In this document: positions 20,500-33,234 of the stretch, piece after piece
How the letters are laid out: each line of letters starts with the position of its first letter
How positions within the stretch are numbered: the first letter of the stretch is position 1
NCBI GenBank assembly: GCA_026545765.1
Contig: JAIFAC010000303.1
Location: 1-64,000, forward strand
Source: Plantago major
Lineage: Eukaryota; Streptophyta; Magnoliopsida; Lamiales; Plantaginaceae
DNA: 64,000 nucleotides
Reading direction: 5' to 3'
The notes under the pieces: generated by a model
What the model was told of the DNA's origin: nothing
What the model saw: the letters and a program-made list of their open reading frames with translations, nothing else
Database searches by the model: none
Made by a program: the position numbers and the translations under genes

Positions 20500-22130
20500 T
20501 GTTGGTCCAGATAACGGCAAAGTAAAAGACTAGAGGGGGGTGAATAGTCTTTAAAACTTTTGTCGATAATAATGTTTCTCGATATCCGAATGGATATCCG
20601 ATACTTAGAATCAAAGTGCGAAGACTTAATAAAGATAAGTGTAGAAACAAATAATAAGTGTGTGTGTTGTCAAGTATAAGTACGTAAATGTAAATGACAT
20701 GTTAAGTATAGTGGTATCCGGAGGTATGAATCCTCCAACTAATCCACTTCGTCTATCGAGACCTAGAATTCACTAGAATGATAATTGAGATAGCCTTACA
20801 AAAATCCTATTCTAAGATTCTCAACAATTGGTTCCAACCAAATGTTCCCCGAGTTGTTCCTCAGCTTCTTCACCAAGTACTTCCTATACTCGTAAACCTT
20901 CGAGTCGCTCCTCAGCTTCCCAAGCTAAGTACTTCCTATACTCAAAACTTTGAGTTGTTCCTTAGTTTCCCAAATCAAGTACTTCCTATACTCTAACCTT
21001 GGAGTTATTCCCCGATTTTTCAAACTAAGTACTTCCAGACTCCACGCTTTTGGTGTTGGTTTCGCTCGAGTTGTCGATGAGCGCCTTAATAACTTTTCGC
21101 TTATTCAGATAGCTCGTGAACTAAGTTACTTAATACACTTTTCAACAGATGGTATCTAGTTCGATTTTATCGACCTAAGTCTTATGGTATCTGCTCAAGA
21201 GAATGAATCTCTTATAGTTGATCTTTTGATTCAACTCCTTCACGTATAGCTTTGCTTGTTTAGGATCAGGACACTTAGAACTTCAGTGTTTACTCAAGAT
21301 CACAAGCTTTAGTCGCAACAGAAAGCTTTGATAATAAGTAAGCTGCTTTGAGAGAGTAGGATGTTCAGAGTTCTATGTTTCAGCGTATTCAATGTGTGTG
21401 TCTCTCAAGCTGTCTAAGTGTTGATATTTATAGATGAATTTGAGTACCGTTTAAATAGTATCCGTTAGGCTCAAATTCAACTATCGATATCCGTGTGTAT
21501 AGTATCAGAAAGGTGTTTTGTCTTCTCGGTTGCCGCTGCTTTTACTCGCATATCTCGTCTGCAGCATTAAATGCATTGTACTATACTTTTTGTCCTGTAG
21601 TGTCAACGGATTTATGCTTTGTATCAGAGACTAGACTTGTTGTCTGATTTTTTGCACATCCTTATCTTCATTCTTCATATACCACTTGTATTTATTGAAA
21701 CAACTTTGTTTGCAATATATGTTTCTTTTTCAGAAACGTGGTTAATGCTCAAGGTATCTGAGAATAGATATCTGTGGACACTTTCCTTGTTTTCGATATG
21801 TATCTCATTTCTCGATATCTCTTGACACGCTTTGTTTGAAATCGTTTCGCTTCACAAGATATCCGCTAAGATATCCGAATAATGATTCAAGAATCTTGCA
21901 ACTTTCTTCAAATCTTCAAAAGTTGTCGAGCTCATTGGATGTCTTCTTCGTCTTCTTCATAAAATAAAATTACATTTTGAGACCTAACATCCTATACAAG
22001 ATTAGCTAGACTATCATACTTAGTGGGTTTCCTCTTTACAATGTTCAAGTGAACCAAGAGTACTAATCACCTTTCGAGACTAAGATAAGTCATCATGTTG
22101 TCGAACAAAATCTAAACAGATATTCTAACA
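20500..22130 (-). mobile_element. Copia-type 3' LTR, minus orientation (copy 2)
   Basis: The plus strand starts TGTTGGTCCAGATAACGG and ends TATTCTAACA, giving TG...CA ends. Read on the minus strand it begins TGTTAGAATATCTG, has a TATAAATA box near 21428-21436 and ends with the C-run segment (CACCCCCCTCTAG) before GGACCAACA. On its upstream (right) side in element orientation lies a purine-rich tract GATCAAAATGGGAAATTTG (22145-22163 reversed), a plausible polypurine tract, so this is the 3' LTR. It is homologous to 286-1676 with many small differences. Confidence 0.7.
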
Positions 22131-25100
22131 AAATATCTAACAAATTTCCCATTTTGATCACCAACGATGACTATCTTCCTATTACAACTGATGAGGAAAC
22201 AATCCAACACTTAATCATTTCTTGAGATCTTTCAAATCATATAATTATGCGTAAAGTAGACATCAACCAAATCACAAGGTGTGATCTTTTCGACAAGTTA
22301 TCTTTTATAAAATACTATCGAGAGTAAGTTCTTCAGATAAGTCGCAACTTAAGATTACGTATAACTTTAATACGTAATACTTGAGCTCAACAAGAAAATA
22401 CAAAACTACATAGTAAATTAGGACAACAGAGTAACCAAGCTCCAAGTAAACATCCTAAAGAACTAGTCTTCAAGTCTTCAATCTTCAAGTCTTCAACAAA
22501 ATTTCTATGGATCACCGCAAATTTCCTATCTCCAAACCTTTTATGTCATCGTAATAATCATAAAGAAGAGTTCGATAGCATCTCGTGTCTCGCAAATCCA
22601 CGACTTCTTTGTAGTTTTGGTAGGATTTTTCGCAAAATGCTTGACCTATAGGTACTTTCCCCACTTCCAGCATGCTCTATTCGATATCCAAAGCTTGAAG
22701 TATTCATAGATAATCTTCAGATATCCGATGTCACCTTGTATTGATCTTCCGTCGATAGAACGACTCATGTGGTTCCACAAAGAAGTCTTGGTCTTGTGCC
22801 TGCTCGTGATATTCGTAATCTTGTGCACATCATCCGCTTTCCATATGGACAATCATCGAGAGATCCTTCTTCATGGCTTCAGCTTCTTGACAACTTCAAA
22901 ATCCAACCATGCTTTGATGTGATTGGTGTTGATCAAGGTAGGTTTATTCTTTCTCCATGCCATAAGTCGCTTGAGGATTGGTTCGAAATCTTGAATTTAC
23001 TAATAGATGCTTAAGTTCCGTAATCCAATAGCCATTTTTCTATTTGATGCACCAGAGACAGAGGAATCATCGCATACTTCACATACTCAATTTCGCTTCT
23101 TCCGCCCCGAGTGGAAGTCGACTTTGTCTTTGTTCAAATCTCACCGCTCCTTTTCCGCCTTGAATTCTCTTTGGGGTTGTTGCTTGAAGAACTACCACCG
23201 GATAGACTTGGTTTTTCCAGAGATTGTTTTAGTCGCTAGGCAAATGGGCTCGCCAGGCTTTCAATTTTCCTTTTCCGTGAAGAGGAGCTTCATCTTCATC
23301 GCCTCTTCATCATCATCAACATCAATTCTTGTGAGATCTTTGCAGCCTTCTTCATTGCCTGTGGACTTGATTTGACCTTCTTCTTCTTCTTCGTAAGATT
23401 CATCAATCCTCTAACTTGTCTTCTCCTCGAGCCTTCGTACTCTTGGAGGTTTCGTATATGGCCCTTGTTACCATTTTGGTTCCTTTAGTAGGTCTCGAAG
23501 CAAATTGGCTTGAGAAGGATTCATAGATTCCGAGTGGTCGGGAAGTTTTTCTTCTTCCTTTCCGAGCAAAGACCACCTGCATTTCTTCTTGTTTTCATCT
23601 CTTTCTTCCCATTCCCCGACTTTGAGGTCCAGATTTGTACTTTCTTTCCCCTTAGTCATTGTCATCGACTCACCTCATAAAGGAATCTGAGAGAGTCAAA
23701 ATGCCCTTGTAAATAGTTGTAAAGGACCAACTTCAAGTTCGCTTTGAGTTCCGATTTTGCTTGATAAGTCCATTGTCCTTATCGCTGAGCTCGCCAATGG
23801 GCCTAGGATGGCATCTGCTTCCAAGCAGGTAACTTGCCTCTTGAAAAGCTTTTTCACTAAAGACACATCATCGCCCTTGTCATTCCTGCATCTTTCTCGA
23901 GCAATGATCATGCTAGTTGTTCTCCGAGTGATGAGCTCAAAGGAACTTTCTCATTTCGTAGGGACCGAGGCAATTACTTCCTTGTTTTGTGAAGACATCT
24001 CCTTATTCGTAGTAGCTAGTACTGCACCGCCATGTACTCATGGAGTGGACGTCAGCTTTGTTGAAGATTGTAGGAGCAATCAACTTTCTTTTAAGTGAGA
24101 AACCGCTAAAAGTTCATGGCGGTGCTCGCCAAAGTCTTGTCTTCTTCACCATCCGAGTGATTAGCCCAAAGGATCTTCATCCTCTCGACATGTTCATCAA
24201 TCAGATTAAGTCCAAAGAACCATCTCGTAGAATGGTTTCTTTCCTTTCGGGAGGAGGATGGTACTTCTTTCAAGATGATGCACCTTAGCATCATGCTTGA
24301 CTTCGTATACTTCTTCAAGATCGAAGTTCTTTGGCGATTTCTTGCACAAAGATCCCGTAGCTCGTTAACCGCAGAGTAAGCATTCATTTCTTTGAGGTAT
24401 TGATCTTCTAGTTGATCGTTTTCTCTCGATCGAGCTATTTGATCTTCCAATTGAAGATGGAGTCGTTGTTCTTCTTCCAACAGCTTGTCCGAGTTGAGCA
24501 CTTCCGTCCGAGTGTTTAATATTTTCTCGATTGGTTTCTTCGTAAAGCTCAACTACTTGTTCAAGAGTAATCGCGGTTGGTGAGAAGATGGATGAGTAGA
24601 TTTCGAGGTGATGAAGACGGAGATTTCGTGAAGTCTTCTCGCTTGCTTTTCAGAAATGAGGCATTGTTTCTCCGTGAAATTCCTCCCCGTGCAGAGCATC
24701 ATCATCATCCTTTTGTCATTATCATCCTTTTGGTGATGATCAATGGAGGTTCATCAAAGAAATTTTCATTCATTTCTTCCTCCTCATCGTCTTCAGATAC
24801 AAGATTGATCACTTCCGGGATAGTGATCTTCTGCCCATTAACTTCTTCTTGTTCATAAGGTATGAATTACAGAGTCTGGGGCAGAACTGGCTTGAATGCC
24901 ATCTGTAATCTTGTCTGACCATCTGCCTGTTCAAAGGCATGTATCAAACTATGCGCCACTTCTCCGAAAAGTCCTCGTAGTAGAGTCAAGAATCAGATGT
25001 TGTTCTCAGAGCTAACATTGCTTCGACATATGTTTCGTGTCAAGAGCTCGTGCCTGCCTAGTTGGTTGATCGCTATTCTCAATATTTCGTAGAGATCGAG

Positions 25101-27925
25101 CACCTTAACTTCTCGCCATTTCTGAAGCATTCAATGTGCTTTGGCAAAGTGTGAGCTTTGAAGAAGTGAAGTAGTCCTTGTTTCTTCAATGGGAACTCGC
25201 TTGCATCTGCTTGAGCCTGAAAGAAAGAGTTTTGAGTGAGTTTCAAAACTTTGGTAGATATCTGAGTAGAAGTGTAGTTTAGTTTCTGAGTTACCTGAGT
25301 ATGAACATCAGGCTCAGATACTTGTTCTACTGGGACAATTGGGGTCTCAGATATCTTGTGGTGAGGTGGAGACTGGAAGTCCGTCCTCATCAACCTTTCT
25401 TTCTTGAACTCGAGAATTAACATTATCACAATACTTAGGAAATTTTATCAAGAAGAACTTTTAGTGACAAGTCGACATCGAGAGGTCAATTACCTCCATG
25501 GGAGGCTCAGATATTGTCTCTCGTAGACTTGTGCGCCTCCGAATCTTTTCGTGATGAAGCCCTCGATGCCTCATCAATTTCCATAGGTGCAGGGATGTCG
25601 CAACTTTGTCCCTCGCACTTCTACTCGATCGAGCCCGTAAGTAGATAGTATTGAATAATTTAGAAGAAGTTTTAAGATAACCCAGATGAAGAGTACTTAT
25701 CACCGATTTTCATATACCTTCAAGTTTGAAAGCTCAAGATGTGTGCTTCGTAAACCTTGTTTGTTTCGGTTTGTCTCGCATTTCGCTTTATCTTCTTCCA
25801 TCTCATTGAGCCTGTTAGAAACATTTATCATTAATGAGCATACAAACATTTTTACCAAAAGTTAGTTTTCTTTAAGAATCATTTACCGTGGCATGTGCTC
25901 GATTTCTCAAGAGTCGAGGTCAAGGAACCTCTTTTCAAGATCTCGAGGTAAGCTTTTCACTTCCTCTTGTTTTTCCGCTTTAACTCAAATTGTAATAAAG
26001 AAATTTTATAAGGTAACAAGATTTATAAGTATAAAATTTTCACAAGGTAAGAGTTAAACCACCATTTACCCGAGCAGCCAGTCGATTGGTCTCGAACTTG
26101 TGACCTTTCTATACATTGGTCGCCTTGTCCAGCTTCAGCTTTTGTTTGAAGTTTCGTACTTCACACCTTCCCCGAGTATGCAACTCATTGCCTCCCGGTT
26201 GATCATTCCGAGTAGATGTCTCGCTTGATCCCTCTCATCGAGTGGGAACCCGCCAATTACAGGATTTTCTTCAAAGATATCGTATTGCCGGTATTTCAAA
26301 ATGGAGTTCATTTACCATTTCATCAACCACTTGTGGCTGTTGTGGTTGTTGTGTTTGTGGTTGTTGTGGTTGTCTGGAAGCGTAAGATTGATCAAGAGAA
26401 TGTTCTTCCGCATTCTTAGATGTGGCATTCCCATCAAGATTCCGCCAATACTAAGATACCACTCATCGTGGCTTTGTGAAGTTGTGCAAGAGAGTCATTC
26501 TCGATGATGTGTTTGCACCAACAACCTTTGCTATAGGTTCAAGAACTCGTGGTGTAGGTTCTTCTTCGATACCTTATCACCGCCATTTGTTCAAGAACCT
26601 TAGCCCTCTTTGATTTTTCTAGGACTTGAGAGATGACTAGTTCATCATCTTCATCGCCGAGCTCTCATCAAGATTGGGAAATGATTGGTCCATTATTCCC
26701 GCGGTTTCTAGATGGGGCTTCGTGTTTTTCACCACTTTTGGCAAGATTCACGAGTTCATCGCCAAGGCTTTCTCGCATTAGTCGCAACATTTCGAAAGCA
26801 CTTTCTTGCCGAGTCTACTTGTTCAAGAGGGTGATAACTCTTTTGCAAGATTGATGAGTTCATCCGCCATGTTTGTAGATATCCGAGAATTGACAACCTC
26901 TTTCGGTGTGTCTTCGATTTGCCAGACTTCTTTCTTGAAGTTCCTGCTTCTTGGTCGCAACCTTTCTTCGTATATCTTTTAGATTTTCTCTTCTTAGACC
27001 TTTCCGAGACCCATTAACCTTTTTCATCGATTTGTATACTCATATTTGTAGAGTAAGTTATCATGGCTATTTCATCCGCTCTCCGAGCTCAATGCCAAGC
27101 TTTTCCATCAAGTAGCATATCTTCGCACTATATCCCATCGCGGGCCTTCGCTCAACTAGTCCTTTAACAATCTTAGGCTCAAGCCTCAATCTTCTTCACA
27201 AATTTCATGAAGGCGCATTTTCCCAGCTTAAAAGGGTTTTCCAAATTCTTTGTCGATTCAAAGAAGAACATCATGATCCATCGCTTCGCTTATCCGGTCA
27301 AGACCTCCTTGTAGACCATCAAAGCATCTGTGAAGAATGCAAGCCAAGATATCCCAAAGGAACCAACAGATGTCCGTCTTGGATGTCGCAATTTTGAACT
27401 CAGGTGGATCTGATTTCACAAGATCACACACATAATCAGAAAGTTCTTTAACACCTTCAAGGAGTTCCTCATCCTCGTGTTTATTTCAAAATCCTTTCCA
27501 AGATTTTGAACCTCAAACAACTTACGTAGTTGTTAAGTCCGTATGATTTCCTCGATCGAGGCTTTGATAGACACTATTTCAAAGGTTTTCAGATACACAG
27601 AAATAATCTCGAGTTGTTGTAAAATTCCAACACATCAAGTGATGAAATTCCACTAGGGCGAAAGTACATAAAGCCCTTTATTTGTGCCTTTTCAAGCATG
27701 TCAAGAATTAGCTTCATTTCGGTTCTCTATTCCACCGTGAGGTATTCCTCAACCATGGCACCACCCCAAATCATTCTCGTGACTTGAAGTCCAATGGTCG
27801 ATTGAAAGCTCCTACCAATGATTGTTAATAACTAACTCGTGCTTGCTTTTCAAAGCATCAAGGAGGATTGGGATTTCTGTGTAGAAGTGTTCTTGGAGGC
27901 CATCTCTTTATATAGTAAGGATTTG
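22131..27925 (-). pseudogene. Internal region of the minus-strand LTR element, intron-bearing, function unknown
   Basis: No reverse transcriptase, integrase or gag could be recognised. On the minus strand an ATG near 27903 (MASKNTSTQKSQSS) follows a TATATAAAGAG sequence. It leads through segments such as RMIWGGAMVEEYL, IKGFMYFRPSGISS (near 27650) and KELSDYVCDLVKSDPPEFKI (near 27430), then Lys/Glu-rich coiled-coil-like stretches, for example QRLHLQLEDQIARSREND near 24440. Apparent spliceosomal introns occur, such as GGTAAATG...TTACAATTTGAG at about 26080-25985 and GGTAAATG...CTAACAG at about 25885-25810. Frames are broken throughout. It may be the extra (env-like) ORF of a SIRE-type element or a captured host gene; I cannot decide. 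Confidence 0.35.
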
Positions 27926-28490
27926 AAGCTTGTGTTTTGAAAGAGATTCGATTGAGTGATTCTTTTCAGAAAAACTTAATCAAGATTTGCAGAGATTTTA
28001 GAGAAGTTGCAGAGGATTAGAGAAGGTTTTTGCTTGATGCAAGTTGAAATTTCGGATTAGGCAAAAGTGATTTCATTTGCCAAAATCCTCAGATATATAG
28101 CAAGTGAATCTCAATGCATAAATACATACAAATTGATTTTGTGTACGATTCGTGATTTGTGTCAAGCCGCATGATCAAAAGTAGTTTCGCATTAAATGCT
28201 TAGTGGGCCATGACCGAATTTCAACAATTCACTATTTATCGTGAATTAATTGCTCAGATCAAGCGCTTGAATTCATCAAGGGTCACCATTGCTTCTCCAA
28301 AGAATGATCACAATCAACAAATGTAATTGTGCCCATTTAATGAATTTTGGCTATTAGCTATCCGAATCACAATTTCTGGAGCAAGGACACTGCTCAGATC
28401 TCAATCATTTTATACTTAGGATTTTCCCAAGTTTTTCATCAAGATAGAAATAGTGCAGATTCAAGAGAGTAGTCGATCGCAGTAAAGTTA
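27926..28490. other. Unassigned stretch
   Basis: AT-rich sequence with no coding or repeat structure that I can support. It must hold the boundary between the minus-strand LTR element and the CACTA element, but I could not find it: no second LTR and no CACTAC terminus is visible here. Confidence 0.4.
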
Positions 28491-28499
28491 TACTATTCT

Positions 28500-29245
28500 C
28501 TTTTGTGTTCTGCTCAAAGAATGATTCAAATTCCTCTCATTTTCTTCCTTCTCCTTCTTCTTCCTCATTCTCTTCTTCTCCGCTTCCGTGAATTGTTCGT
28601 TATTCCGCCAATCTTGGTGCCTAATCAAGCTAGTGGGACAAGGAGTTTGTTTCTTCGATCAATTTCGTATTTCTACCGATTAATCAAGGTATTTTGCTAA
28701 AACCCTAGTTTTTTAAAATTTGGGGATTTTGTTTATTTTGATTAATTTGAGCAATTATATGTATATATGATAAGTATGTAGTAGTTAGTTTAGTTAATTT
28801 GATCAATTATATGTAATTTGTTCAATTTGATAGTTAGTTTAATTAATGATATGAATGTATGTAGTATGTTAAGTTTGGTATGTATGAATGTATGTAGTTA
28901 GTTTGATTTGTGTGTTAAGTATATATAGTTAGTTTAGTTAATTTGATATGTTTGTTAAGTATAGAAGTATGTAGTTTTGATTTGATAAATTTGTATGTTA
29001 AGTATGTAATTTGATATGAATATATGTAGTAATTGATATGTAGAGAGTAATTAGTTAATTTGATATGTATGTTAAGTATATAATATATGTACTAAGAGGT
29101 TGAAATGGTTATTATATATGTCCAATTTTGTAACACATCGAACACTTAATTAATAATTAATTTATAAGGAACATATAATAATTAACAATTAACCTCTACA
29201 ATCTTCTTATCCTAATTGGAATCTATCTAATAAATTAAATACGAT
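28500..29245 (+). other. Probable CACTA leader exon and AT-rich intron
   Basis: A CT-rich stretch (CTTCCTTCTCCTTCTTC and similar, 28545-28590) is followed by ATCAAGGTATTTTGC near 28683, a likely 5' splice site, then AT-rich sequence with many TATGTAGTTAGTTTAGTTAATTTG-like near-repeats. Plant transposase genes often have such a noncoding first exon. This is an inference. Confidence 0.35.
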
Positions 29246-29269
29246 CTAATCAATTGGAACGCTCTGTGT

Positions 29270-29766
29270 TAAAAATAAAGTAATGAATGAATTCGACTGC
29301 TCATGGATGTACGATCGCATCGCTGTAAATGATGTAGTTTCTAGGAGTTTCAGAGAAGGGTTAAAGGTTTCATCTCGCTTGCCATGGGACATCCGGTTTG
29401 TGCAATCGGGGTTGATAAAGTGTCCTTGACATTGAAACTCATGAAACAAACAATTTATGACGCCTACCGCAGATTCGAGCACTTATGACGCTATGGATTC
29501 ATGCCCGAGTATCATGTATGGATTCATCACGGTGAGGAAGCACCGCCCATGGCATACCTCCAAAGGAGGGAGAGGCGGGTTTGGGGCCGCCTATTGAGTG
29601 CCTTTCTCGCTTGTCGGAACATGTGCATGGTGTATTGGGAGGAGGATGTAGATCTGTGGAATGCAAGTTCTGTGGTAGGGAGCGCCACAAGTGATGAGGA
29701 GGGGGTGCATGAGAATGAGGAGTTTCATCCGCTTTTGTCTCTAGTTTGTATAACTAGTAATCATTA
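29270..29766 (+). pseudogene. CACTA transposase-associated domain, duplicated copy
   Basis: Read across one stop and a frame change, the segment gives CSWMYDRIAVNDVVSRSFREG, then GFISLAMGHPV and YGFMPEYHVWIHHGEEA, which match the N-terminal transposase-associated domain of plant CACTA proteins (family pattern: WM, then F..GV..F..FA, then G F.P.Y..W..HGE). It is joined directly to MCMVYWEEDVDLWNASS, which normally lies several hundred residues later. So this is an internally deleted second copy of the N-terminal part of the transposase gene, placed upstream of the longer copy at 29975. Confidence 0.6.
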
Positions 29767-29974
29767 GTTGATATATATATGAAACCAAATATTATGGTAA
29801 AATTGAAGTCGATGTAACTTATATTATGTAATGCCTTAACAATTGATCAAGCTAATATAACTTATATTACGAGCAATTGATTGAATTATTGTGAAATTGA
29901 TTTATTACCGTAAATGAAAGACCTCGATCTAATGAATTCAAACGTGTCGTGTTATTATCTAATTATTCAATGAA

Positions 29975-30690
29975 TACCGATCGTGGATGGATGTATTGTC
30001 GCATTTCAATGGCGTAGTTCAATGGAGTTTTCTCAAAGGGGTTCAAGGTTTCATTGAATTTGCAATGTCAAATCCCTTGTGTAAAGGATGGGTTGATAAA
30101 GTGTCCTTGTGCAATGAAATAGGCGTAAACAAGCAATACGTGACTCCTAAAGTGGTAGTCCAAAGACTTGAGGAAAATGGATTCCTTCCGCAGACGTATG
30201 GAATCATCATGGTGAGGAAGCAAGACCGCCCAATACATATGACCAATACGCATAACGTGGAAGGAAGAGAAAAATGAACAAGTCGGGAACAATCCTAATC
30301 AAGGCGATGCTATTCGAGCTCGAGTCGAACAAATGGTGTACGATGTCAGCAGGGCGGAGTTCGTGGACACAACCAACACTAAAACCGAGGTGGAGGTGGA
30401 GGAACCACGAATCCCGAGGATCGCTTGTTCTTCGACTTGTTAGAATCATCAAGGAAGCCGGTTTACCCGGGTGTAAGCTCACCGAGTTGTTTTGTTATCT
30501 CAAGCTAATGAGTTCTAAGGCTAATGGCCGTTAATCAAACGAAGCTTCAATGAATGGGTTGACGTAATGTCGGACCTTTGTCCTCAAGAAAACCTAGTTC
30601 CCACCAACTTTACCAAGCCAAGAAAAAGATGCGGGATTAGGGTCTGTGGTAACCATAGATCGTTGTCCTAAAATGTGCATGATATATCGG
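29975..30690 (+). pseudogene. CACTA transposase N-terminal part, main copy
   Basis: The sequence begins WMDVLSHFNGVVQWSFLKGV, then GFIEFAMSNPLCKGWVDKVS and LEENGFLPQTYGIIM, again the transposase-associated domain. Further frames give EEMVYDVC-like and FNEWVDVMSDLCPQENLVP (near 30560-30615), which correspond to the linker that precedes the Tnp2 domain. The segment ends with CPKMCMIYREED, the equivalent of a CP..CMLYW..D motif. At least four frame changes occur. It is continuous with the Tnp2 part that follows. Confidence 0.65.
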
Positions 30691-32200
30691 GAGGAGGATG
30701 CGATCTAATAGAATGCAAGTTCGTGGTAAGGAACGTACAAGCGCTACAAGGAGGGGGCCGCAAAGAAACGATAAAAGAAAAATCTCTCACATAAGAAAAT
30801 GTGGTACTTCCTCTAGCACCTCGCTTGAAAAGATTGTATGCTTCAAGTGCTTCATGGATAAAATGCGGTGGCACAAGGAGCGAGTAATCTCGGATAATGT
30901 CAAGGTGGTAGAATGGACCATCCAGCAGACTCACCCGCATGGAAATCGCTTGACAAGACATATCCAGAGTTTGCGTACCAATCTAGAAATGTACGTGGGA
31001 CTTTGTACGGATGGTTTTAACCTGCTCGTAGTGAACGTAAATACTCTTGTTGGCCGCTTATGCTCACACCGCATAACTGCCTCTTGAGTGCATGAAGGAG
31101 CCATTCATGTTTCGATCGCATTGGTGCTCGGGCCGAAGATCCTCGATCGACGTTGATGTTTTCTTGCAACCCCTAATCAAGGAGCTGATCGAGTTGTGGA
31201 CGGATGGTATCCTCGATATGATGTGTCGACAAAAAGAACTTCACCTTGAGAGCTCTTCTTTGGACTGTGAGTGACTTCCTGCATCCATGCTATCTCGAAG
31301 GAAAACAAATAGGAAATATGCATGTCCACATTGCTTGGAGGATACAGATGCATTTAGATCAAGGGTAGTGGAAAATTTTGTTGGTTTGATTGTCATCGAG
31401 GTTGCTAGAAAGTCCGCTCAGAAGAACAAGGATCAATTCTTGAAAATAAAGTCATCAACAAAAAGCCCCGATAAGACTTACTGTGCACAAATTCTTATGA
31501 GATTGATAGATTGGGTCTTATGAAGGTGACTGAGCTTGGGTGGATGAAGCATAACGAGAAAATTGGTAAAAATGTGGTTGGAGGAAGAGAAGCATTTTCT
31601 CGACTGCCTTTATCGAGCAGTCTTCTTATCCGTCACAACTTAGATTTCATGCACATTGAGAAGAACGTGTTCGAGAACTTATTCAATACACTTTGCAACA
31701 TTGAGGGAAAAACAAAGGACCATGCGAAGTCTAGATCCGAGTTGTCGACGTGGTGTAAAAGGCCTGAGTTGACAAAGAAGGATGAGAATGGTAAGTGGCC
31801 GAAAGCGTGCTACACAATTGACAACGCTTCTAGGTCAATTTTGTTTGATTGGGTGAGGGCATTGAGTTTCCCAGATAATTACGCCTCAAATTTAGAGAGG
31901 TGTGTGGAGCACTTGTCGGTTCACCTTCCTCATGAAGCGAGCTGGTTTGATTCTATGGAGCACTTGTCGGTTCACCTTCCTCATGAAGCGAGACTTGCTG
32001 GTCCGGTTCAGTATCGATGGATGTATCCATTCGAGAGGTACTGGGGAAATTGAAGAAGTATGTCAACAACAAAGGTAAACTCAAGGTTCGATTGCCAATG
32101 CCTACATTCAAGAGGAAACCGCAACCTTCGCTCTTATTACTTTGATGAACACGCCCCACGAAGACAAAGAAGGCTCGAAATGCGCATACATTCGTAGTTC
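30691..32200 (+). pseudogene. CACTA Tnp2-type transposase core
   Basis: In changing frames the sequence reads PRLKRLYASSASWIKCGG (about 30815-30870), YVGLCTDGFN (near 30990), CMKEPFMF and DVDVFLQPLIKELIELWTDG (31090-31205), YACPHCLEDTDAF (31318-31355), and RHNLDFMHIEKNVFENLF then LCNIEGKTKDHAKSRSEL (31630-31745). These are signature blocks of Tnp2 transposases, which cut and paste CACTA elements by binding their terminal and subterminal repeats. A 51-bp tandem duplication encoding EHLSVHLPHEA twice lies at about 31908-31992. Stops and frameshifts make it non-functional as read. The longest open part is 31511-32053. Confidence 0.8.
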
Positions 32201-33150
32201 AAGTGGATGATGAGTTTTCCTATCTGCCTTCGTGGTATCGTGAGACCTCTTGTGCAGCTAAGAAAGAATATCTTACGGATAAAGAGTTGAAAGTACCAAT
32301 ATTATGTCCTCACGAATCAGGCCGAGGTCGACCAAAGATATGGTACTATTTATGCAGGTCAAGAACCATTTATTTAAATTTTAATATAGCTACGCAAGTC
32401 TCTACTTCAATTATAGACTTATCATCAAATCAATGTTTGCGCTTTTTCAAAAGCGTTGTTTATGTAAAATCCTCGATGATGAGGATACACTAGAGGAACT
32501 ATTGACTCAAAAATTCCTGCATTTCCAGATTGGTTCCGAGAGTATGTCCGAATCCTATTAACAACGCCACATGCATATACTTAAAGGCTCGCAGAGGGTC
32601 CATTCAAAAGGTCTACACATTCCTGTGTTATATAGTCAATGGCCTTAGCATCCACACGACTGAATGTAACAACGCCATGCCGACAAACAACTCCGGTGTG
32701 TGTTAATGGTGCATAATAGTATGGAGACGCTACTTTGTTTGATTTCCACGGCAAGCTAAAACGAATTGTGAGGATTGAATATTCTGGATTGCCATTTAAA
32801 CGAACCTTCTTGTTTGACGTTGAGTGGTATGAAATGGTTGATGTGAACCAAAAGAAGAGGTACCGAACCAAGTATGAACCATTTATTCTGGCGACTCAAG
32901 CACGACAAGTGGTGTTTCTTGAATATCCAAGCAGAAAACGCGATAAGGGGGAATGGTTAGTCATGTACCTATTCGTGTTTCGCCAAAGTGGAGTACATTG
33001 AGAAAGACGACTCAATTACCAACTCGTACCAACAAGAGGATGTCGATAAACAAGCAGAAGATCCCATAGAAGCAGATGATGAGTTGTTTGATCTGCACGA
33101 GGACCAATATGTAGTCTTAGAGGACGGCTATAATGGTATATTATGTGTAT
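32201..33150 (+). pseudogene. CACTA transposase C-terminal part (DUF4218/DUF4216-like)
   Basis: After the Tnp2 core, frames give FSYLPSWYRETSCAAKKEYL (32210-32270), KIPAFPDWFREYV near 32510-32550, VNGLSIHT...NNSGVCVNGA near 32635-32710, then LFDFHGKLKRIVRIEYSG and LFDVEWYEMVDV, ILATQARQVVFLEYP (32730-32930). This is the order seen in plant CACTA transposases: a DWF..YV block, a NSGV block and a DUF4216-like block with a Y.G.L..I.EL.Y pattern. An acidic tail (DEELFDLHEDQY, near 33080) ends the protein. Several stops occur. Confidence 0.65.
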
Positions 33151-33234
33151 TATGAGTAATTATATGTGTTATTAAAATCTGGCGCGTTTATAACTCGTAC
33201 TAACACATTTTTATTGTATTTATTACATTTTTTT

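Noticed and set aside
286-22130. The two copia-type LTRs as the ends of a single 21-kb element
   Set aside because: The interval holds an MLP gene, a LINE and other unrelated elements. The polypurine-like tract beside 22130 makes that LTR the end of an element lying to its right.
26216-26507. Val/Leu-rich hydrophobic frames suggesting a membrane protein
   Set aside because: They come from a short GTTGTGGTTGTTGTG repeat on the strand opposite the coiled-coil-rich region.
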